Below are positions 56,995 to 64,000 of a stretch of DNA of 64,000 bases, one piece after another; positions within the stretch are counted from its first letter, which is position 1, and every line of letters begins with the position of its first letter. The stretch is from Nephrocerus scutellatus (taxonomy: Eukaryota; Arthropoda; Insecta; Diptera; Pipunculidae), in NCBI GenBank assembly GCA_947095585.1, contig OX352761.1, forward strand, positions 130,912,277-130,976,276. The letters are read 5' to 3'. Under the pieces are notes generated by a model, which was not told the origin of the DNA, did not search any database, and saw only the letters and a program-made list of their open reading frames with translations. The position numbers and the translations under genes are program-made.

Positions 56995-59060
56995 CGATTA
57001 GCCATCAGCAGAATAGGGAGAATAACACAGAATGAATTCAGGTGGCCGTAACTATCTCTGACTGGTGGAAGTGCGATCAAACCTACACGTGTTGGCCGCC
57101 GATAATTTTCCAATACTTTATACTTTATAACCTTTATAACGGATCACCAAATCAGCCACGGATACACTGATGAACGTCGACGACCACGGCTAGGAAAACG
57201 GCTTAACGATTTTAGAATTTTCTCATCGAAAGTACGCTCACTGTACAGAGCTCGAGCTGTACAGCAGATAGCCGATACCCTGTCCAAATATTATGCTGAT
57301 ATAACAGCAATCCGGTAGATGCGGTGGAGGGGAATGGTGTTTTACAAAAATCAGAATATGACATATATTACAGCTGTCATGCAAGACATCATGTGCTCGG
57401 GGTGGGGTTTCTAGTCACCAAAAGAATGAAACCCACCGTTATCGGCTTTAAAGCACCCATCGTGTGCAGGGCATATTTAAAAACATGAGCCTCATAAACG
57501 TTCACGCACCTACACAGGATTTCCCAGATGAACTCCATGCCTACCCTCAGGGTGATGTAAAAATCATTCTGGAAGATATAAATGATAAAATATCAATTCA
57601 GGCAGTACATTGGCACCCAAAGCTTAAATTATAAGACTAATGACAATGGACAACGAGTCATAGAGCTGGCAGCAAGCAACAATTTGGTCGTTGCGAGTAC
57701 AAAGTTTGCGCGTAAAAATATTCACAAAACTTTCTGGGTATCTCCTGATGGAGCCACTCGCAACCAGATAGACCAAGTGTTGATAGACTGCCGCCACAAC
57801 CCTAGCCTAGAAATGGACACGACTTAAGAATACTGTCAATAGTACTGTTGACTCCATCTTAGGCAGTAGTCGTAGAGATCAGTATGACTGGATCGATGAA
57901 AAATGTAAGCTAGAGACTAAACGTAAAAATGTTGCGTACCGAGCAATGCAACAATCGCATAGAACGCGGGCACGCGAAGATGAATATAAAGAGCTCAGAA
58001 GATATGAAAAAAACAGTTTACCGGCGAAAAAAAAACAGCCTGGGAGAAGAATCTCGTCTGTGAACTAGGACAGTACGGAGAGTAAGGACCGCACCAGGCG
58101 CGGAGGTTCTACCAAAGAGTCCGCGGTGTGACGCAATATGCACCGCGTTGCATTTACTGCAAAGACAAAGAGGGTAATCTGATCGCCGATCTCAAAGGCA
58201 TCTTTGTGCGATGGGAAGAGCACTTTATTGAGTTACTAAATGGCCAGCTAGCTCCACCAATGACCGAAGACCACACTATGCTGCCGCCACCAAGCATAGA
58301 GGAAGTTAGCTAAAGTCATCGTTGGTCCATACCAGTGTGGCTTCATCCCAGACAATCAACAACTGATCAGAATTACACCCTTAGGCGATGTAAAAATGTC
58401 TAGAGTTTCAAAACTCACTAAACCATATTTTTATAGACTTTAAAGCCGCCTATGATAGCTTAGCCAGAGTAGAACTTAATAATGCCATGAGAGAATTTGG
58501 CATCCCAAATAAAATGACACGACTGTGTAGGTTGACCATGACAAATGGTACAAGCCAAAGGGATGGACTGGCCCGGGTCCCCGTGGAACAATCCTCTATA
58601 AGTCCATTCAGATACTAGCTTACGCAGACGATATTGACATCGTTGGTAGAAACCGAAGAGCTGTCTGCCAGCAAAAGATCCAACAGTGGTCCTTCAATTA
58701 AAATTGTGGAGCCCGAATTTGAGGTACTGCAATCATTTATCTATCTCAGGTCAGCTGTTGCCGCCCATAACAGCATAGAACCAGAAATACGCGCATGAGA
58801 TCTACGAGCGTTACCGCGATGTAGACATCGTGAAGAGAATTAAGCTCGCGAAACTCCGGTGGACAGTACACATGCATGAACGAAGAGGATCCTGCTCGGA
58901 AAGTCCTTTGCGGTAGGATTTATGAACACGAAAGCGAGGCCAGCCAAGTCTACGCTGGAAGGATGGCGCAGACCAAGATGCCCAGAGTTTAGGGATACAA
59001 AACTGGATGACATCAGCTCAAAATCAGGAGAGATTTATTGCGGGAGGCCAGGACCAGCTT
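56995..59060 (+). mobile_element. RTE-like LINE copy, internally deleted
   Basis: Same 5' end as 27060 (TTAGCCATCAGCAGAATAGG). EN fragments at 57220-57800 ([33 protein letters not shown]), a middle region at 58128-58313 ([20 protein letters not shown]), RT fragments near 58400-58660 with [14 protein letters not shown], and a C-terminal piece at 58922-59060 ([16 protein letters not shown]). The RT palm before YADD is mostly deleted (58310-58320 jump). Inactive. Confidence 0.87.
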
Positions 59061-59291
59061 GTGCGATTGAAGGAGATTATCTAACTAGGACAATTTTAAC
59101 ACAAACTGTTTTTTTAATTGCCCATATTGCCATTGCTTCTAAAAACGTAACCAAAAGAACGTTTGCAGAGAAATGTTAATCCTTTTGTTGACGTTGCTTC
59201 AACTAAAGAAACATTGGGGTCGATTCTTAACTATAACAACTTCTACTAAAAAAGCTTAATTTTGTTGTTGGTGCCTTACTTTACACTAGGC

Positions 59292-59530
59292 AAACCTGTG
59301 TATAGTAAAGTGTACACGAGCGCACTTTTACTATTCTTCATTCTAAGGACGATTTTTTCTTATTGAAGAAACCTGCGTATAGTAAAGTAATGTGTACACA
59401 AGTGCACTATTACTATAAGTCATTGAAAGGACGATTTTTTCTTGTTGAAGAAACCTGTGTATAGTAAAGTAAAGTGTACACAAGTGCACTTTTACTATTA
59501 CTCATTGTAAGGACGATTTTTTCTTTCATA
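59292..59530. repeat. Three tandem units of about 80 bp with internal palindromes
   Basis: Units start AAACCTGYGTATAGTAAAGT at 59292, 59369 and 59451 and end AGGACGATTTTTTCTT. Each contains TAGTAAAGT...GTGTACAC...AGTGCACTTTTACTA, an inverted repeat that could form a hairpin. Intronic. Confidence 0.93.
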
Positions 59531-60869
59531 ACTTAAACGGTATTTTGTCAATGGCTTTCTTCCAATGGCTAAGGTCACAACCGTCTATTTTTGTTTTACC
59601 AACGCTTTTTTATAAACATGGAACATTTCTTTTAATAAATGTTTGGCCTTAAAAAATATAGAAATGTATGGTTAAAATGTACGTCAAAATAACGTACACA
59701 ACGTTGACAATGTAAAGGTTTCTGAAGATTACTACTTTACTTGTATAATAGTGTGTGAAGTTAATTTCAATTCATTTTTTAAGACTGAAATTTTTGTTAC
59801 ACGTCCAAAAGTTGAAAGCACGTTTTTTACTTTATCGTTCAGTGACTTAAGATCAGGAAAAAAAAAGTTTAACTGCCAACTACAATTTTGCTTACTGCAT
59901 TTTGTATTTAGCGCAAGAAGTTAATAGAACTGGCATGTACGGTTTGCGTGATGCTCTATAATTTACGTGCTCATCAACCTGTCAGCAAGAAAAAATCGTC
60001 GGGTAAAGTTTATCTTTTCGGAAACTGAAAAAACAAATTAAGGCATGAAAAGGAAAACATACGTGAAAGTACCTATGGACACAAGGATACTTCTGGAGTT
60101 TACGTACGCTTCCGATAGCGATTAAAATAAATTCACTGTACACGAAGGTAAGTCTGGACCGGTCTTCTCGTGATGGTAAAAATCAATGAAGCAATGAAAA
60201 TAAACTTTTTCCACCGCAACGACGACGACAGAGCACGTCTACCCTCAGGAAATAATGAGCGAAGAAACACTTCAACACTCAGCGTTGACAGCAAACTCAG
60301 TGCACTCCTCTTAGGCAACAATAATTATTTAATAAATAATTTTTTGTACCGTTTCAAGCTGCTCATGTTGACGCTTCTCCTTTCATCGCATTTTGTGTCA
60401 ACAACACATCGTTACACTGCAAGAATAATACTCATTAAGGGAGAAATATGAGTAAGTGACAACGGCATATTATTCACGTTGCAAGCAAACGACTAAAGTA
60501 TCAACGACAACGGTGAACTATGGATAAAAAATATGTTGTTATTAAAAGGAAAAATAACGTATATTAATAAAAATGAAACGTTAACGAAAACGTGCGTGAG
60601 AAGAAAAAAATAAATGCACAACATTTATCTCTAGAGCGCTTGCTGAGAAGAGTAGCATTGTCAGTGGAAGTAGACCTTCGGGTAAACCAACCAACGAACC
60701 AACCAACAACAGCTGAAACCAATTAACGATTTAAAAACTGTTCTGTTTTAATTAATTATTTTAGCGTGTTTAATTTATATGTATTTTTTATCTGTAAGGA
60801 AATTGTTTTAATTGAACGTAACTTATTTGATTACCAAGCTCAAAAGGACAACTCAAATTAAATCAGTTA
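59531..60869. other. AT-rich intron, nothing recognised
   Basis: Short overlapping ORFs on both strands at 60133-60451 without domain content; no repeat match. Confidence 0.5.
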
Positions 60870-61060
60870 CTAATAGTTTTTTTTGTTATAATGTGCACAC
60901 ACTCAAGAGATTTGCACCCTAACAACGCTATGCACAGCGGGCGCGTTTTTTTGCACATGAATACTTCTTTTGAACACTGCTGGTACAAACAGTAAAACAG
61001 TGAAAGTAGGGAAAGAAAAAATGATGCCAAAAGACTGCAAAAGAGGCTGATCCTTAAAAC
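60870..61060 (-). mobile_element. Jockey/CR1-like LINE fragment
   Basis: CTTCTTTTGAACACTGCTGG, AAACAGTAAAACAGTGAAAG matches 17470-17515 of the main copy. Short and degenerate. Confidence 0.6.
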
Positions 61061-61119
61061 GTGCAGCAATTAAGAACTACGTATAATATATTCTACTTGT
61101 GAATTTTAGAACACATCTG

Positions 61120-61305
61120 TTTATGGATACCAAGACCGCCTTTAGCATAGCCAGCTTAGAACGAACTTAATAAAGTAACAAAGTTAAAAGTCTGAGTAAA
61201 ATTTCAACAACTTCTACAACGGACTCCAATAAGGAAATTGACCGGCTCTTCCATCTGGCATTGGAGTAAGTAAATCGAAACTCTGAAGTTACATCACGAC
61301 GAATA
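61120..61305 (+). mobile_element. RTE-like LINE fragment (RT)
   Basis: AAGACCGCCTTTAGCATAGC, ACGGACTCCAATAAGGAAAT, CATCTGGCATTGGAGTAAG parallels 28865-29090 ([22 protein letters not shown]). Decayed. Confidence 0.65.
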
Positions 61306-61940
61306 ATAGTAAGCGGGCGGTGCAGAACGAACGAACTCGCGACTTTGACTTGACACGTGGACAAAAACCCTCCAACCAGTTCGCTGTGCTCCAGAGAATA
61401 GTCTTCCAGAGAAATGGTCCCGTGTGTGAGATAGGATTATCGCAAAAGCTTTATAAAGTCCTTCGCTATAGGAATTTTGGTATAAGCCAGTTTAAGGTTG
61501 CCAAAGTGCTCAAAATGGGCTCAAAAGTGTGACCGGTGAAGAGGATTCTTGCGGAAGATCAGTCACCTTATCTCGGTTCAATATGGCCCAATATTATGAT
61601 GGTGAAACACAACTTATAACTAACAACTTATTTGCGGTTTTAAAACAATTCGCAATCAAAGCAACTAATGCATTTGCACGATCACCAGATAATAAATTTT
61701 TAAATTTATAAACCACTAGGTGTTCTCGGGTGCTTCGCTACATGCGCAAATGAATACCCAGTAGTCTAACCCATGACAGCAGTTCCACGTTGCGTATGAA
61801 AAATTTAGAAATTATGTACAATATATGAAAATATAAGATTTGTAAAAAAATACCTAAGTGACCGAACCCATACAAAATTTTGCGGTTCTTGTTTTCTTTA
61901 AATACTTAACAGGTATGCAGAATTTCAGGGCGGAAATAAA
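61306..61940. other. Intron, unassigned
   Basis: Two plus ORFs of 60-70 codons (61320-61711), e.g. LSQKLYKVLRYRNFGISQFK, which hints at a transposase HTH but is too short to assign. Confidence 0.35.
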
Positions 61941-62570
61941 TAACAAGTAAATGTAAAAAACTTCGTTTTTCGGGTACAAACTTTTATATATACATCGAAA
62001 CACGCCACACAGTCCTTTTATTGTTACTCCTATTTGGTAATAATCGCCAAAACATCTGTTTTTGAGGTCGGGGCTATTTCAAAGTATTTTCTTTTTACAG
62101 GCGCTCGCGATACGCGACCCGAGACACGCGTCAAAAGCGGAACATAAAAATGGGCCCCTGACATTGAGTCGCTCACAAAATTTCAGCCCTCTAGGTCGTG
62201 CGAAAGGTAGTTAAAAAGACCTCAAACACGAGAAAATGGCGCGGTATCAAACCATCACATGTGCCGAACGCGACACGTGCCATACTCGGAATATAAAAAT
62301 GCTATTTTGGACTTAGACCCTCACAAAAATTTCAGCTCTCTAGGTCGTGAGAAAGCTGGTTAAAAAGGACCTCAAAGAAGTCGAAAAATAATATTTCAAC
62401 CCATCACAAGCGCCACACGCGACAGGCATATAATATATGCCAGGAATATAAAAAATGCTATTTTGGACTTAGACACACCCTAGGTCGTGTGGAAGGTGGT
62501 TAAAAAGGTCGTGTGGAAAGGAAAAAGGAAAGTGGTCGAAAATGCAGACAAAAAGGTTAAATAAAAGTTT
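61941..62570 (+). repeat. Dispersed repeat with TCGTG monomers, second copy
   Basis: Shares ACAAGTAAATGTAAAAAACT and TTTTATATATACATCGAAAC with 44710-44755. Three monomers follow with CTCTAGGTCGTGCGAAAG (62191), CTCTAGGTCGTGAGAAAGC (62337) and CCTAGGTCGTGTGGAAGG (62480), each followed by TGGTTAAAAAGG-type sequence and CACRCGCGACA-type links, spaced about 145 bp. Confidence 0.65.
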
Positions 62571-64000
62571 TTAAAAATTCTGAAGAATTTATAAATACAT
62601 GAAATTTATAGAAAAAATTCGTATGGTGGCCGCTTGATCTAGGATCCCAACAAAAATTGCGACTAAATGGTAAATGGAAACAAACGAATTGCTTTTAAGC
62701 TTTTAATTACCAGCTAATAAATAAAATGAACCGCCCCGCGCAGCTGCTAGAAAGTGATGTGCTGTGCTAACCGTAATTGCACTCTCATCGTGATTATCTT
62801 TTAAGTGAGATTGGCATTTATTCAGAGCATAACAAGAAATTTAAAACCACTGCAGAATAAATGCAAAATTGTGCACACCGTAAATTCTTTACCACACTAT
62901 ATCGTGTACCTGGTAGTGAGAATAGAAAAAATTGCTTTAAACTCACTAGAGACCAAAACAATTTGAAACTTTCCCATTAAAATCCTCTAGGTAATATTAA
63001 TACTCTAAGGATGTCTACATAGCTGCCGAAAATAACGTTCATCGGTTGGCAAGGACAAGAATTAGGAAAAATTCCAAGGAAACGAAAGAGATACATATGC
63101 AAATTCCGAATCAATTTGTGACCTCATATATGTGTAATCACCTCTGTTCTACTTAAGGTGGAATTGGTTACCCTTGCAGTATGTTTTGTTGTTGGAAACT
63201 ATAAAAAAATCAATTTCCGTAGAAAATCATAAATTTAAAATGAAAAACGATAAACCCTTTTCTTTGAGTTCTCTCGGGAGTTTTGTCATTTTGATTTGAG
63301 ATTTATGTCCACAAGTAGGATAGGTGTAGGGCTGGTTTCAGAATGGAGACATTTTTCGTTTTGAAGAATGGCAATGAAAAAAGAAAAAGAAACGAGAAAA
63401 ATAATGTTCGATTTGTGAGAGGTTGAAACAAAGATACAGATATAATTTGTAAATTCATTTATTCAAGCTGTGTCGAAGTTGTCAAAAGCAAAAGCTAAGC
63501 GAAAACATTATTAACCATTTACCGTGGTGGTAGCAGATGTACCGCCTACTCGTATCATTTGTAAGAAAGAAAACAAACCACACTCGTATATGGATGGCTC
63601 AGTTAAATTCGATCGTAAATTATCTTGGGATGACAAACTCTTGTGCTTTTGGGGAAACACGTTAACGAAAACGGCGACAACATGACAAGATAACCGGCAA
63701 TTGACATAAAGTTTAATTTCAGTTTATTCGCTGACGCTGAGGATTAAAAAATGCCTTTTTCTGATAAATTATTGTACCGCACTCAGAGTATGTCGTCCAT
63801 GTCAAGGATATTGAAAAACTTTTTTAAATTCCCCTCAAGCGATGTCATTGCAAACGCAGTCACGTTTACTAATTTTTTATAGGATTTTTTTAAAATAAAT
63901 ATGTGTTGCCCGGGTCATGTGTGTGTTCCAGTAAAGAGAAAATAATTTTAACGACGGTGTATAGAGCAACAAAGATGGAATATTTGTTGACGAAAATGAT
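62571..64000. other. Intron, nothing recognised
   Basis: AT-rich to the window edge. No L27 or kinase-like exon of CASK seen on the minus strand. Confidence 0.5.

Overview
This is a eukaryotic, AT-rich, repeat-filled window from an insect, most likely a brachyceran fly (a tephritid fruit fly would fit; that is an inference from protein similarity and transposon content). The only host gene I can support is the minus-strand 3' half of CASK (fly caki/CAMGUK), a calcium/calmodulin-dependent-protein-kinase-like membrane-associated guanylate kinase scaffold. Ten constitutive exons run from 44191 down to 347. They have consistent phases and splice sites and no internal stop, and give 454 codons: the linker after the L27 pair, the PDZ domain, the SH3 domain, the hook segment and the guanylate-kinase-like domain, ending in the canonical WVPVSWLY C-terminus. 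The kinase-like and L27 exons were not found in the 19.8 kb upstream of 44191, so they probably lie beyond the window.

Four extra coding signals in this gene are the most interesting content. (1) The annotated stop is TGA followed by C, and the same frame stays open for 35 acidic, cysteine-rich codons (346-242), a stop-codon readthrough candidate. (2) A 30-nt in-frame microexon (34882-34911) sits between the PDZ tail and the SH3 domain. (3) A 54-nt phase 1-1 cassette exon (16495-16548) sits just before the hook. (4) An ATG-containing exon (4012-4120), phase-compatible with the hook exon, could start a 271-residue hook plus GK isoform. One intron uses a GC donor (20428-20427).

The rest is intron occupied by degraded transposons. 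There are at least four non-LTR families: a Jockey/CR1-like family (1150-2600, 4440-4785, 17280-19330, 36781-36890, 37395-39080, 54480-55260, 60870-61060); an RNase H-bearing I/LOA-like family (4785-6790, 8700-10560); an RTE-like family (22610-23212, 25255-25350, 26775-26815, 27050-30065, 41695-42510, 48581-50525, 56995-59060, 61120-61305); and a fourth family (52510-54230). There are also several mariner/Tc1 lineages (2692-2860, 14435-15330, 23230-23765, 33475-34640, 45215-46385, 56405-56830) and a gypsy pol remnant (41190-41560).

Non-autonomous elements include a tRNA-derived SINE with perfect A and B boxes and a target-site duplication (9622-10203; second copy 6898-7075), an INE-1/Helentron-like family with sub-terminal inverted repeats and internal minisatellites (30941-32794, 36891-37378, partial at 13066), and a hAT-like TIR element nested in a LINE (38629-38845). 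Tandem arrays lie at 999-1100, 13841-14170, 30156-30233 and 59292-59530. No rRNA, functional tRNA or CRISPR array was seen. Function resides in the CASK exons; everything else is intronic sediment plus possible splicing or promoter elements.
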